Source of the DNA: Scatomorpha sp964345235
GTDB lineage: Bacteria; Bacillota; Clostridia; Oscillospirales; Oscillospiraceae
Assembly (NCBI GenBank): GCA_964345235.1
Contig: CAYFQE010000004.1
Coordinates: forward strand, 6,232 to 70,231
Direction of reading: 5' to 3'
DNA: 64,000 nucleotides
The translations under genes were made by a program, and so were the position numbers. This document shows, piece by piece, positions 39,862 to 48,938 of this stretch (position 1 is the stretch's first letter; each line of letters begins with the position of its first letter). The notes under the pieces are model-generated. The model was not told the origin of the DNA. It saw only the letters and a list, made by a program, of their open reading frames with translations, and made no database searches.

Positions 39862-41693
39862 CCGAACTCCCTCCCCCCTCTGAAGGTTCCGAAGCCCGAG
39901 GCATCGCATCTAAGGCAGCGGGACGACTCGAAGAGAGCCTCTTCCTCGGTTAGTCCGATCTCTATACAGCCGAAGTCGTTTCGGCGCTGGAATACCGGTC
40001 TTTCTGCAGTGTTGATTCTTCCCCTTGCGGGCTTGTTTTCAAGTTTAGGCGCCGGTACCTCTATATCCGTTTTTATCTCATGGTTGAATCCTAAAAACTT
40101 GTCGATATTGGCAGCGGCAACCTTGCCGGCTTCTATGGCTCTTATGACCGTGGCCGGTCCCGTGACACACTCTCCGCCGGCGAAAATCTTCGGGTCGGTA
40201 CTGTGCTGACCGAACTCGTCTGCTTCTATCAGATTCTTTCGCGTGACCAAGACTCCGCTTTCCTTGAAGTGACCTACATCTGCTCTTTGACCTACAGCGA
40301 CTATTATGAGATCAGCCGGCAGTCTTTCGGGCTTGAGTGCGGAATCGATGGGCTTCGGTCTGCCGTCTTTTCCGACTTCTCCCGGTATCTGTGGCATAAC
40401 CAGAAGAGCACAGGCTCTGCCGCTGTCGTCAGCAACTATTTTTATCGGAGACTTGAGCTCGAGAATCGAGGCGCCCTCGGCAATTGCGCCCTCTATCTCC
40501 TCGGCCTGAGCAGTCATGTCTACCCTTCTTCTGCGGTAGGCAACATCCACGCTCACGGCGCCCAATCTTATACAGGTTCTGGTAACATCCATTGCGACAT
40601 TGCCTCCGCCGATGACTATGACTCTTTTGCCCCTCAAATCGGGGGGGTTGTCGTTGCCCATATCGCGGACGAGCTCGACTGCGGACATAACTCCTTCGAG
40701 CTCTTCGCCCTCGATTCTTGCGGAGGAGCCCAGATGCGCTCCTATAGAAATGTACACGGCATCGTGAGAATCTTTTATTTCATTAAATTTCACATCACTG
40801 CCGACATCGACATTGAGCTTAAGCTCCACGCCTGTTTTAAGTATGCTGTTAATATCCTTGTCCAGTTTTTCTCTTGGAAGTCTGTAGGCGGGTATGCCGT
40901 AGCGCAGCATACCTCCTGCGCGCTGCTGTTTTTCGAAAACGGTAACGCTGTGTCCCATAAGCGAAAGGAAGTAGGCCGCCGTTAGTCCGCTCGGACCGGC
41001 GCCTATAACGGCCACTTTTTTGCCGGTGGATTCCGCCTTTTTCTGCGCCTTTGCCTCTCCGGCATGGTCGACTGCATAGCGCTTGAGCGCCCTTATATTG
41101 AGGGAATAGTCTATCATCCGGCGGCGGCAGTGGGTTTCGCAGGGGTGCTCGCATATATATGCGCAAGTCACCGGGAAGGGGTTGTCCTTCCTGATAAGCT
41201 CAACCGCCTCGTCGTATCGTTTTTCGTTTATGAGCGCCAAGTATCCCGGCACATCCACATTGGCAGGACATTTTTTTGTGCAGGGAACCGCGGTGGCAAG
41301 TCCTCCCTTACAGCGCTTCCTATGTACATGTTCATCATAGTCGTCTCTGAAATTGTTAATACTTGTAAGTACTATGCGTGCTGCGTCATATCCTATGGCG
41401 CAGTCAGCCGTGTCCGCTATAACTTTGGCAGTTTTCTCGAGGAGTTCTATACTCTTATCGTTGCCCCTGCCATTCAATATGTCCCCAAGAATAGTGAGAA
41501 GCTGGCTAAGCCCGACTCGACATGGGGTGCACTTACCACAGGACTGCGCATGACACACTCCCACGAAACTGCGAACCATATCTACCGGGCAAACATCGGG
41601 CGGTGTTGTTGTCAATCGTCTTCCCATATCCGACATGAGCAAGTCGGCCGTTTTGCGGCCATCACTCTCGCTCATAAGCTTCAGTCTGCTCAC
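39855..41693 (-). CDS. NuoF C-terminal domain fused to GltD-like NAD(P)/FAD oxidoreductase
   Basis: A 612-residue flavoprotein. Residues 30-125 carry the NuoF-type 4Fe-4S domain ('SCGKCTPCRVGLSQLL', later 'TADCAIGYDAARIV') without the FMN/NADH domain. Residues 135-215 match the Fer4_20 domain with two Cys sets ('CTKKCPANVDVPGY', 'CAYICEHPCETHC'). Residues 225-560 are the GltD-like FAD/NAD(P) module ('VAVIGAGPSGLTAAYFL', 'VIVIGGGNVAMDVTRTC'). The end carries 'SSRCLRCD'. It is probably the NAD(P)H-side partner of the adjacent hydrogenase. The GTG start at 41693 is not well supported; ATG at 41675 is an alternative. Confidence 0.88.
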   Translation of the reverse strand: MSRLKLMSESDGRKTADLLMSDMGRRLTTTPPDVCPVDMVRSFVGVCHAQSCGKCTPCRVGLSQLLTILGDILNGRGNDKSIELLEKTAKVIADTADCAIGYDAARIVLTSINNFRDDYDEHVHRKRCKGGLATAVPCTKKCPANVDVPGYLALINEKRYDEAVELIRKDNPFPVTCAYICEHPCETHCRRRMIDYSLNIRALKRYAVDHAGEAKAQKKAESTGKKVAVIGAGPSGLTAAYFLSLMGHSVTVFEKQQRAGGMLRYGIPAYRLPREKLDKDINSILKTGVELKLNVDVGSDVKFNEIKDSHDAVYISIGAHLGSSARIEGEELEGVMSAVELVRDMGNDNPPDLRGKRVIVIGGGNVAMDVTRTCIRLGAVSVDVAYRRRRVDMTAQAEEIEGAIAEGASILELKSPIKIVADDSGRACALLVMPQIPGEVGKDGRPKPIDSALKPERLPADLIIVAVGQRADVGHFKESGVLVTRKNLIEADEFGQHSTDPKIFAGGECVTGPATVIRAIEAGKVAAANIDKFLGFNHEIKTDIEVPAPKLENKPARGRINTAERPVFQRRNDFGCIEIGLTEEEALFESSRCLRCDASGFGTFRGGREFGW

Positions 41694-41734
41694 TTGCTTT
41701 CATCACCCCTTATTTTATTTTTTTATTATTCTTT

Positions 41735-41763
41735 ATAATACTTTTTTAAAGAGCAAAAGGCAA
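41735..41763 (-). promoter_or_regulatory. Promoter of the flavoprotein-hydrogenase operon
   Basis: Minus strand: TTGCCT (41763-41758), 17 bp, TATTAT (41740-41735). Confidence 0.6.
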
Positions 41764-41865
41764 GGGTTTGATTTTGTCTATTTCTTGTCTATCTAAATAA
41801 ATCTTACACTCTTATTTCTTTTCTCTGCTTTTTGTAGAATTTTTCAAGCATTTAGTTCAGTCAAA

Positions 41866-41890
41866 AAAGCGACCACCGAGGTGGTCGCTT
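41866..41890 (-). terminator. Terminator of the betaine-type ABC operon
   Basis: Stem GCGACCAC (41869-41876) with GTGGTCGC (41881-41888); the minus-strand run is TTTTTTGA. Confidence 0.75.
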
Positions 41891-41929
41891 TCGTGTTTTA
41901 AGTTTTATTGTCTGTCTAGTTGGTCGCTT

Positions 41930-42844
41930 TTATTTTAAAAGTCCGTTTTCAACAAGAAATTCTTTTGCCACTTCGTTGATATCTCTCATTTCAATGTCTA
42001 CGGCATAGGTTAGCTTGGTCATCTCGTCATTGGGGAGCAGACCCTCAAGAAGATTCATAACATCTCTCAGCTCTTCTCCGTATTTTTCAAAAATTTCGCT
42101 TCTCACCATCAAGGCTCCGAAATAGTCGGGGAAAAATCCTTTGTCGTCTTCAAGTATGGTGAGATTTGTAGAGAGATTCAGTCCGTCTGTAGTGTAAACT
42201 ACCGTGACATCCATTTCTTCACTTGAAAGCGCCGCATATTTAAGGCCCAAATCCACCCTGTAGGTGTCCTTAAAAGTCAAACCGTATTCTTTTGAGAACG
42301 GCCCGAACTTGATATTGCCTTCCTCGGTGAAAAAGTCGTGCTCGGCGCCGAAAACCAGTTCGGACGCACAGTTTGACAGCTCTGTGATGGTTTTTAAATT
42401 GTGTTTCTCCATAACTTTGGGGGTTACGGCTATGGCGTAGGTGTTGTTGTTTCCAAGTTTTTTAAGAAGTTCCAATTTGTCTTTAGCCAGTTTTTCATTT
42501 ACAAATTCGTGAATGCTTGAGCCTTCCGGCACATCTTCCACATCGTAGTGCAAAAATGTGGTCAGCGCTGTACCGTCATAGGTGTTGAACACATCCGCAT
42601 TTCCTCTTAATATCTCGTTATATGAATTTACCGCACTCATTTCATCCAAAATTTCAACCTTGATGTCGGTTCTGTCTTCAATCAGCATCTTAACCATGGA
42701 TATAATCAATTTGCCTTCGCTGATTCTTGCGTCAATTATCCTCAGCTTATCTGCGCCGGATGAAGCTCCGCAGGCAGATAACAACAACACCAAAGCTAAA
42801 ATCATGCATATTTTACTCATCGCTTTTCTCATTGTTTTTTTCAT
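41930..42844 (-). CDS. Osmoprotectant (glycine betaine/choline)-type ABC substrate-binding lipoprotein
   Basis: A 304-residue lipoprotein with lipobox 'LLSAC' (Cys25). It matches the OpuAC/OpuC-type binding domain: 'ISEGKLIISMVKMLIED' at the front, 'GNADVFNTYDGTALTTFL' (the 'Y-D-G-T' pocket pattern) and a C-terminal 'EVAKEFLVENGLL'. Such proteins bind quaternary ammonium compounds through aromatic cages. It is the last gene of a four-gene operon (ATPase, two permeases, binding protein), 14 bp after the second permease. Whether it serves osmoprotection or catabolic uptake is not shown. Confidence 0.87.
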   Translation of the reverse strand: MKKTMRKAMSKICMILALVLLLSACGASSGADKLRIIDARISEGKLIISMVKMLIEDRTDIKVEILDEMSAVNSYNEILRGNADVFNTYDGTALTTFLHYDVEDVPEGSSIHEFVNEKLAKDKLELLKKLGNNNTYAIAVTPKVMEKHNLKTITELSNCASELVFGAEHDFFTEEGNIKFGPFSKEYGLTFKDTYRVDLGLKYAALSSEEMDVTVVYTTDGLNLSTNLTILEDDKGFFPDYFGALMVRSEIFEKYGEELRDVMNLLEGLLPNDEMTKLTYAVDIEMRDINEVAKEFLVENGLLK

Positions 42845-42858
42845 CGAATTCCTCCTTA

Positions 42859-43458
42859 TTATTCTATATTTTTATATTTTGCATTCAATTTATCTTCAAT
42901 TTTCGTCATGATTGCATCAAGCCCCAAAGACATGACCATAATCAGAAGCATTCCCTTGATAATCATCTCCATGTTTTGGATTCTGATGCCTCTGTTTATT
43001 ACTCCTCCCAGTCCTCCGCCGCCGACAAAAGTGCCGAAAACGGCTGTTCCCACAGCGGTAACTGTGGATATTTTGATTCCCGAAAAAATCATCGGCACGC
43101 TGAGCGGTAGCATGATTTTAAAAAGAGCAGTTTTTCTGTCCATACCTATTCCTTTTGCAGCTTCAAGAACCTCGGGGGGTATGTTATTAAAACCTACATA
43201 GGTGCTGTTAACAATAGCGAGCAGGGAATAGAGCGTCAAACCGACTATGGTGGTCAGCTTTCCTCCGCCGAAAAACACCATTATAATTCCCAAGGTTGCC
43301 AAAGACGGGATGGTCTGCATAATATCCACGGCAGTCAAAATAGTTTTTCTCAAACTTCTATTGAAATAGGCGGCTATTCCCAAAGGGACTCCTATGAGCG
43401 TTGCTAAAATCACTGTTGTAAACACGAGAAACAAGTGTTGCAGGGCGGCATCTATCAT
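42859..43458 (-). CDS. Osmoprotectant ABC transporter permease (second copy)
   Basis: A 199-residue inner-membrane subunit with five to six helices. The cytoplasmic coupling motif is 'EAAKGIGMDRKTALFKIMLPLSVPMIFSGI' (EAA loop), and the OpuCB-like segments 'DIMQTIPSLATLGIIMVFFGG' and 'FVGGGGLGGVINRGI' are present. Its start overlaps the stop of the first permease by 4 bp. Two different permeases with one ATPase and one binding protein point to a heterodimeric membrane channel, as in OpuB/OpuC systems. Confidence 0.9.
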   Translation of the reverse strand: MIDAALQHLFLVFTTVILATLIGVPLGIAAYFNRSLRKTILTAVDIMQTIPSLATLGIIMVFFGGGKLTTIVGLTLYSLLAIVNSTYVGFNNIPPEVLEAAKGIGMDRKTALFKIMLPLSVPMIFSGIKISTVTAVGTAVFGTFVGGGGLGGVINRGIRIQNMEMIIKGMLLIMVMSLGLDAIMTKIEDKLNAKYKNIE

Positions 43459-44093
43459 GTCGATTCCCCCTTTATTCCGTCGGGAACAGTTTTATCTCTT
43501 AAAAAATCTACAAGCTTAGACAGAGTAATTGCGATAATGGCGGAAGGTATTGCGCCGGCAATAATCAGTCTTGAATCGTTTGCGGCAACGCCCGTGTAAA
43601 CAAAGTTTCCGAGTCCGCCCTGACCTATCATAGCCGCCAAAACCGCCCAGCTTGTTATATATATTGTAGACATTCTTATTCCCGCAAACATTACAGGCAT
43701 AGCCATCGGGAGCTCTACTTTAAACAGGGACTGCACCCCATTCATGCCGCAACCTTTTGCGGCCTCCAGATATTCGTATGGAACCTCGATAAGCCCTAAA
43801 TATGTATTTTTTAAAACAGGAAATACGGCATAGATTGAAAGCGCTATAATGATTGTAACGGGCTTCATTCCCGTATACAGAAAGAGTATGCCTATAAAAA
43901 CAATGCCGGGTATGGTTTGAAATATTGAAAGCAGGGGAATAACCACCTTTGAAACGCTCCTATACCTTGACAAAAGGGTACCAATACAAACACCTGCCAA
44001 GCTTCCTATGCTCACACACACAACTACATATAGAATATGAGTGAATATTGAGCTGAGAAGCAGTTTGCCGTATAAGGAAAAAAAGTTAGCCAT
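43455..44093 (-). CDS. Osmoprotectant ABC transporter permease (first copy)
   Basis: A 212-residue permease, paralogous to the next gene. It carries the EAA loop 'EAAKGCGMNGVQSLFKVELPMAMPVMFAGI', 'SIFQTIPGIVFIGILFLYTG' and 'AAMIGQGGLGNFVYTGV'. It follows the ATPase gene by 3 bp. Both permeases keep the same helical layout, consistent with a heterodimer. Confidence 0.9.
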   Translation of the reverse strand: MANFFSLYGKLLLSSIFTHILYVVVCVSIGSLAGVCIGTLLSRYRSVSKVVIPLLSIFQTIPGIVFIGILFLYTGMKPVTIIIALSIYAVFPVLKNTYLGLIEVPYEYLEAAKGCGMNGVQSLFKVELPMAMPVMFAGIRMSTIYITSWAVLAAMIGQGGLGNFVYTGVAANDSRLIIAGAIPSAIIAITLSKLVDFLRDKTVPDGIKGEST

Positions 44094-44096
44094 TAT

Positions 44097-45218
44097 CTAC
44101 TCCTTTCCCTCCCACAAGTAGGCAGCCATACCGTCAGCCATAGATGTTTTTGTAAGTATGCCCGCGGGTTTCTCATCGTCCAAAACTATTAAAAAGTTAA
44201 AATCTACCGCTTCCAGAAGCTCAAATCCCGTTTTTGCACTCTCGTATGCATCGATAGTCTTATGGTCATAAGATAAGAGCTCTTCGACGGTGTTTAGTTT
44301 GTCTTTATGCTCATACAATGTGTCGATATTTATTACACCCTTGTATCTGTCCTCATCATCCACAATGATTAGAGTATCTATCGACTTTTTTCTCATAAGC
44401 CAAACGGCTTCTTCCGGAGAGTCTTTGATATTTTGAGTAATTACGGGTTTTTTCATGACATCTTTGCAGAGAAGATCTTTGCCGCTCCTATTGTCGCTAA
44501 AATGTATGCCCAAAAACTCTCTGATGGTGTCGTTAGCGGGATTTTCCAACATTTTTGAAGGCGGCGCCTTCTGTATGATTTTACCGTGATCCATAAAGAT
44601 GATGACATCACTCATCTTGACGGCTTCGTTCATATCGTGAGTCACAAACAGTATGGTTTTTTTGAGCTTTTTTTGTATTCTCCTAACCTCTTCCTGCATA
44701 ATGTCCCTTGTAATGGGGTCCAACGCGCCGAAAGGTTCGTCCATAAGTATTATATCGGGATTGGCAGCCAGAGCGCGCATTACTCCGACCCTTTGCTGCT
44801 GTCCTCCCGAGAGTTGCCGAGGATATTGATTTCCGTATTTTTCATAGGGCATTTCAACCAAATCCATAAGCTCTTTTACTCTGGAAAGAGTTTTTTCCTT
44901 ATCCCATTTTAGAAGCTCCGGAACTACACTTATATTTTCTTCAACGGTCATATTCGGAAATAAGCCTATGTTTTGAATTACATAGCCTATCCTTCGTCTG
45001 AGATTGTTCGGCTCGTACTCTTTGATATTTACCCCGTTAATTAAAATTTCACCGGAATCGTAAGGTATCAATCCGTTGAGCATCTTCAAAGTTGTAGTCT
45101 TTCCACAACCCGAGCTTCCGATTAGTGTTGCAAATTGTCCCTCTTCAATTTTTAAATTTAGATTATCTACGACAGTTTTGCTTCCATAAGATTTGCTGAC
45201 ATTAATGTACTCTATCAT
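44097..45218 (-). CDS. Betaine/choline-type ABC transporter ATPase with CBS domains
   Basis: A 373-residue ATPase. Residues 1-235 hold Walker A 'GSSGCGKTT', Q-loop, the signature 'LSGGQQQRV', Walker B 'DIILMDEP' and 'THDMNEA'. Residues 260-370 hold a CBS pair ('MKKPVITQNIKDSPEEAVWLMRKKSIDTLIIVD' region, 'NFLIVLDDEKPAGILTK'), which in OpuA-type ATPases senses ionic strength or adenine nucleotides. An upstream frame start exists, but GGAAGG is eight bases from the ATG at 45218. First gene of the operon. Confidence 0.92.
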   Translation of the reverse strand: MIEYINVSKSYGSKTVVDNLNLKIEEGQFATLIGSSGCGKTTTLKMLNGLIPYDSGEILINGVNIKEYEPNNLRRRIGYVIQNIGLFPNMTVEENISVVPELLKWDKEKTLSRVKELMDLVEMPYEKYGNQYPRQLSGGQQQRVGVMRALAANPDIILMDEPFGALDPITRDIMQEEVRRIQKKLKKTILFVTHDMNEAVKMSDVIIFMDHGKIIQKAPPSKMLENPANDTIREFLGIHFSDNRSGKDLLCKDVMKKPVITQNIKDSPEEAVWLMRKKSIDTLIIVDDEDRYKGVINIDTLYEHKDKLNTVEELLSYDHKTIDAYESAKTGFELLEAVDFNFLIVLDDEKPAGILTKTSMADGMAAYLWEGKE

Positions 45219-45445
45219 ACGAAAATCCTTCCTTATAAAATCAAGATACGGCTTATGCGCTTTCTTGTTATTTTTTCTTTGTTTTGCGGTAAGCATTCTT
45301 TGAGCAAAAAAATACAGACGCGGCTTTTATCCCCCGCCCCTACCCCTATTTTTTGCTTGCAATTTTAATCGGGAAAATCTGTTTTTATTTTCGCCTGTTT
45401 TAAACTGCAACTGCAAATTTTTATAATATACTTTCTTTTTGTATA

Positions 45446-45475
45446 ATTATACCATTAAAAGCAGGCGTTTGTAAA
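45446..45475 (-). promoter_or_regulatory. Promoter of the betaine-type ABC operon
   Basis: Minus strand: TTTACA (45475-45470), 18 bp, TATAAT (45451-45446). The leader to the ATPase start is about 220 nt; no known riboswitch was recognised in it. Confidence 0.6.
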
Positions 45476-45538
45476 TCTTTATGCTCCTGTTTGTCTTTTG
45501 TCAATCGTTTTAAACTGCTTTTCCATGCACGCGCTTGC

Positions 45539-45567
45539 TAGACAAAGATATGTCGCTTTGATATAAT
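45539..45567 (+). promoter_or_regulatory. Promoter of cardiolipin synthase
   Basis: TAGACA (45539-45544), 17 bp, TATAAT (45562-45567). Confidence 0.65.
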
Positions 45568-45599
45568 GAAGTTAAGCTTTTATTCCGTGAGGTATGGAG

Positions 45600-47135
45600 A
45601 TGAAACTGTTTAAACTGCTCTTTTCCAGGATGGGTATCATTGCAAGCTTTGTGCTTTTGCAGATGGCCGTACTTTTCCTGGCGCTCACATATTTTAAAGA
45701 CAACTACGCCTATGTTCAGGGTATTTACATCATAATTACCGTCACGCTCTCGATTTACATATTGGGGAAGCGCGGTTCCTACGCCTATAAGACTCTGTGG
45801 ATAGCTCTTATAGCTATTGTTCCTGTCTTCGGCTCAGCAATGTTTATTCTTATGGGTCAGAACCGAATCCCCGAAGAGCGCATGAAACAGCTTGGCGGCC
45901 CCATGATTGACTTTAGGGAATATAATCCTTTTGAAAAAGTTTCTTTTAGCGAGCTTAGAGAGAAATCGGAAAACGCCGCTCTTCAGGCGGAATATCTGAG
46001 CAACGCCGCTTTAGCTCCCCTCTATAAAAACAGCGCAAGCGAATACTTAAAGAGCGGTGAGCTTTTCTTTGAGCGGCTCTTGAATGACATTGAAAATGCC
46101 GAAAAGTTTATATATCTGGAGTTTTTCATTATAAGCAAAGGCAAGCTGTGGGATAGCTTTCTCGAAGTACTTGAGAGAAAGGCGGCCGAGGGCGTCGATG
46201 TCAGGGTTATATATGACGATATCGGCACCATTTTGCGCATGAGCGCAAAATACCCGGAAGAGCTTGCGAAGAAGGGAATAAAATGCGGAGTTTTTCAGCG
46301 TTTTCTGCCGATTATCTCCGGCACATATATGAACAGAAATCACAGAAAAATCTGTGTTATCGACGGAACGGTCGCCTACACGGGCGGCGTGAACCTTGCC
46401 GATGAGTATGCCAACATTATCACCCGTTTCGGGCACTGGTATGATTCGGGAATAAGGGTTGAGGGCGAGGCCGCCTACGGCTTTATGCTCATGTTTCTCT
46501 CGATGTGGAACTATGTATTTAAGCAGGAACATTCAAAAAAGGTGCTCGAGGCTCCCGAAGTCTCTCTCTCGGAGGAAGAGCGCTCCGACGGCTACTATAT
46601 TCCGTTTTACGATAGCCCCACCGATGAAGAGCCCGTCGGTATGAACTCGTATATAAACATGATTTCAAAAGCTAAACGCTACATTTATATTTGTACGCCC
46701 TACCTCTCGCTCGACGAAAGTATTTTGAGCGCCCTTTCCATTGCTGTTAAAAGCGGCGTTGACATCAGACTTGTGGTTCCGGGTATTCCCGACAAAAAAG
46801 TTGTGAACATGGTTACTAAGTCCTATTATGAGCTTCTTCTAAGCGCCGGAGTTAGGGTTTATGAATGCACTCCCGGTTTTATGCACTCTAAAATCATAGT
46901 TGCCGACGATGACTACGGCATTTGCGGCAGCATAAACTTCAGCTTCAGAAGCTTTCATTTAAACCACGAATCGGCAGTTTGGCTTTATAAAACAAAGTCT
47001 GTTCTGCAAATGCGCGACGCTTTTTTGGAGCTTTTACCCGACTGTACCGAAATCACAAAAGAACACTGCGATGCCGTTCCCTACGCCGTAAAGCTTACGC
47101 GCGATGTGCTCAGTATCTTTGCGCCGCTTGTTTAG
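45600..47135 (+). CDS. cls: Cardiolipin synthase
   Basis: A 511-residue membrane enzyme that condenses two phosphatidylglycerol molecules to cardiolipin. Three N-terminal hydrophobic segments precede two phospholipase-D motifs: 'HRKICVIDG' (near residue 247) and 'HSKIIVADD' (near 428), each H-x-K-x4-D. GAGG lies seven bases before the second ATG (45600); the first ATG (45594) sits too close to it. It has its own promoter, is divergent from the ABC operon, and converges on the ribosomal operon terminator. Confidence 0.92.
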   Translation: MKLFKLLFSRMGIIASFVLLQMAVLFLALTYFKDNYAYVQGIYIIITVTLSIYILGKRGSYAYKTLWIALIAIVPVFGSAMFILMGQNRIPEERMKQLGGPMIDFREYNPFEKVSFSELREKSENAALQAEYLSNAALAPLYKNSASEYLKSGELFFERLLNDIENAEKFIYLEFFIISKGKLWDSFLEVLERKAAEGVDVRVIYDDIGTILRMSAKYPEELAKKGIKCGVFQRFLPIISGTYMNRNHRKICVIDGTVAYTGGVNLADEYANIITRFGHWYDSGIRVEGEAAYGFMLMFLSMWNYVFKQEHSKKVLEAPEVSLSEEERSDGYYIPFYDSPTDEEPVGMNSYINMISKAKRYIYICTPYLSLDESILSALSIAVKSGVDIRLVVPGIPDKKVVNMVTKSYYELLLSAGVRVYECTPGFMHSKIIVADDDYGICGSINFSFRSFHLNHESAVWLYKTKSVLQMRDAFLELLPDCTEITKEHCDAVPYAVKLTRDVLSIFAPLV

Positions 47136-47157
47136 TGAAGATAAATATAAAAAGTTA

Positions 47158-47186
47158 AAGACCGTCGAAGGTTTTCGACGGTCTTT
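47158..47186. terminator. Bidirectional terminator between cls and rplA
   Basis: Stem AAAGACCGTCGAA/TTCGACGGTCTTT with T runs on both strands. It closes the ribosomal operon directly after rplA. Confidence 0.85.
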
Positions 47187-47201
47187 TATATACCCTTTTA
47201 T

Positions 47202-47897
47202 TTAGGCTGTTCTTGCTGCTGTGTTGATCTTTATTCCGGGGCCCATGGTGGAGGCCGTGACACAGCTTCTTATATACTGACCCTTGGCTGCCGCAGGCTT
47301 AGCCTTGATGATGGCGCCGATGAGGGCTTCGTAGTTTTCCTGTAGCTTCTCGACTCCGAAACTCACCTTGCCGATGGGGCAGTGAATAATGTTTGTTTTG
47401 TCAAGACGATATTCAATCTTGCCGGCCTTGGCTTCCTTTACGGCCTGCTCGATGTTGGGTGTGACGGTGCCGGCCTTGGGCGAGGGCATAAGACCCTTGG
47501 GACCCAGAATCTTACCGAGCTTACCGACCATTCCCATCATGTCGGGAGTGGCGATGACCGTATCGAACTCGAACCAGTTTTCCTTCTGGATTTTGTCGAT
47601 GATTTCCTGGCCGCCCGCATAGTCGGCGCCGGCATTTTTTGCCTCTTCTTCTCGCTCGGGTTTGCATATAACCAAAACTCTGAGTTCCTTGCCTGTCCCG
47701 TTGGGGAGCACAATGGCGCCTCTGACCTGTTGGTCGGCGTGTCTCGAGTCAACGCCGAGACGGACATGGAGCTCGACTGTTTCATCAAATTTTGCCCTGG
47801 CTGTCTTGCAGACAAGCTCGAACGCTTCTGCGGGGCTATAGAGCTGCTGTCTGTCGACAAGCTTTTCGCTCTCTAAATAACTTTTTCCTCTATTCAA
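47202..47897 (-). CDS. rplA: 50S ribosomal protein L1
   Basis: A 231-residue ribosomal protein of the L1 stalk and, in many bacteria, a translational repressor of its own operon. It has 'GTGKELRVLVICKP', the signature 'GKLGKILGPKGLMPSPKAGTV', and 'TMGPGIKINTA' at the end. The AGGAGG site lies upstream. It is the last gene of rpmG-secE-nusG-rplK-rplA; rplJ and rplL, usually next, are absent and a terminator follows within 16 bp. Confidence 0.98.
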   Translation of the reverse strand: MNRGKSYLESEKLVDRQQLYSPAEAFELVCKTARAKFDETVELHVRLGVDSRHADQQVRGAIVLPNGTGKELRVLVICKPEREEEAKNAGADYAGGQEIIDKIQKENWFEFDTVIATPDMMGMVGKLGKILGPKGLMPSPKAGTVTPNIEQAVKEAKAGKIEYRLDKTNIIHCPIGKVSFGVEKLQENYEALIGAIIKAKPAAAKGQYIRSCVTASTMGPGIKINTAARTA

Positions 47898-47956
47898 AAT
47901 TACTTCCTCCTAAAATTGTGGTTCGTCGGAGTTAATCCTCCCACGTTAAGGCCTGC

Positions 47957-48382
47957 TCAGTCGCCTATGAGCACGCCCATGGAGCGGCAAGTGCCCTCTA
48001 CCATGGACATCGCAGACTCGATGCTGGTGCAGTTTAAGTCGACCATCTTCTTCTCTGCGATGGCGCGGACGTCCTCTCGGCTGATTGTTGCAACCTTGTT
48101 CTTCTGAGGAACGCCGGAGGCTTTTTCAATGTTGCACGCCTTCTTAATAAGAAGAGAGGCGGGCGGGGTTTTTGTTACGAACGAGAATGTGCGGTCGCCG
48201 TAAACGGTGACAATGACGGGTATCATCATACCCATTTCGCCCTTTGTGCGCTCGTTGAATTCCTTTGTGAAAGCGCCGATGTTTATTCCGTATTGTCCAA
48301 GTGCGGGGCCGACCGGGGGCGCCGGTGTGGCCTTACCTGCAGGCACCTGGAATCTTGCATATCCCAATATTTTCTGTGCCAA
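47957..48382 (-). CDS. rplK: 50S ribosomal protein L11
   Basis: A 141-residue protein of the GTPase-associated centre. It carries 'LQ'-like 'RFQVPAGKATPAPPVGPALGQYGINI' and the C-terminal 'MGVLIGD' ending; typical 'KTPPASLLIKKA' is present. The start is taken as TTG at 48382 (MAQKILGYARF), which gives the exact usual length and has AGAGGTG upstream; GTG at 48391 would overlap that site. It lies between nusG and rplA as usual. Confidence 0.97.
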   Translation of the reverse strand: MAQKILGYARFQVPAGKATPAPPVGPALGQYGINIGAFTKEFNERTKGEMGMMIPVIVTVYGDRTFSFVTKTPPASLLIKKACNIEKASGVPQKNKVATISREDVRAIAEKKMVDLNCTSIESAMSMVEGTCRSMGVLIGD

Positions 48383-48409
48383 AATGAGCACCTCTTTCAG
48401 TCAAAATTT

Positions 48410-48937
48410 TTAGTCTTTTTTGGATTTTTCGATTTGGCTGAGACTCAAGTCCACCGGCGTTTCTCTGCCGAACATGGAGACTCTTACCTTTACCAAATCC
48501 TTGTCGGGATCCATTTCCTCGACTATACCGGAAAATCCCTCTAAGGGCCCTTCCATAACCCTGACGGTGTCGCCGACCCCGAAGCCCAATAGAACCTCGT
48601 GTCGTTCGACGCCCATTGCCAGGCTCTCTTCATCGGTGAGGGGAATAGCTTTTCCCGCCGCTCCGACAAAGCCGGTTACTCCTCTGACATTTCTCACAAG
48701 GTGCCAGCTCTCATCGGTGAGTTGCATCTTGATTAGAACATAGCCGGGCATTATCTTGCGCTCGTAGGTTTTTTCTCCCTTGTCCGTACGCTCGGTAACC
48801 GTTTCCATCGGAATTTGTGTTTCGGTGATGAGATCCTGCATTTTCCGCTTTTCCGCAGCTGTTAAAACAGCGGAGGCCACGGAATTTTCATATCCCGAGT
48901 ATGTGTGTACCACATACCATTTTAATTCGTCGCTCAT
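48410..48937 (-). CDS. nusG: Transcription termination/antitermination factor NusG
   Basis: A 175-residue factor that binds the beta' clamp of RNA polymerase. The NGN domain has 'WYVVHTYSGYENSVA' and 'IMPGYVLIKMQLTDESWHLVRNVRGVTGFVG', and the KOW domain has 'GDTVRVMEGPLEGFSGIVEEMD'. Its position between secE (1-bp gap) and rplK is the standard bacterial order. Confidence 0.98.
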   Translation of the reverse strand: MSDELKWYVVHTYSGYENSVASAVLTAAEKRKMQDLITETQIPMETVTERTDKGEKTYERKIMPGYVLIKMQLTDESWHLVRNVRGVTGFVGAAGKAIPLTDEESLAMGVERHEVLLGFGVGDTVRVMEGPLEGFSGIVEEMDPDKDLVKVRVSMFGRETPVDLSLSQIEKSKKD

Positions 48938-48938
48938 T

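Noticed and set aside
45219..45296. Longer start for the ABC ATPase
   Set aside because: The extra Lys/Asn-rich residues match no ATPase, and GGAAGG sits before 45218.
45219..45445. Riboswitch or T-box in the leader of the betaine-type ABC operon
   Set aside because: No T-box UGGN sequence with its stems or known aptamer core could be recognised by eye.
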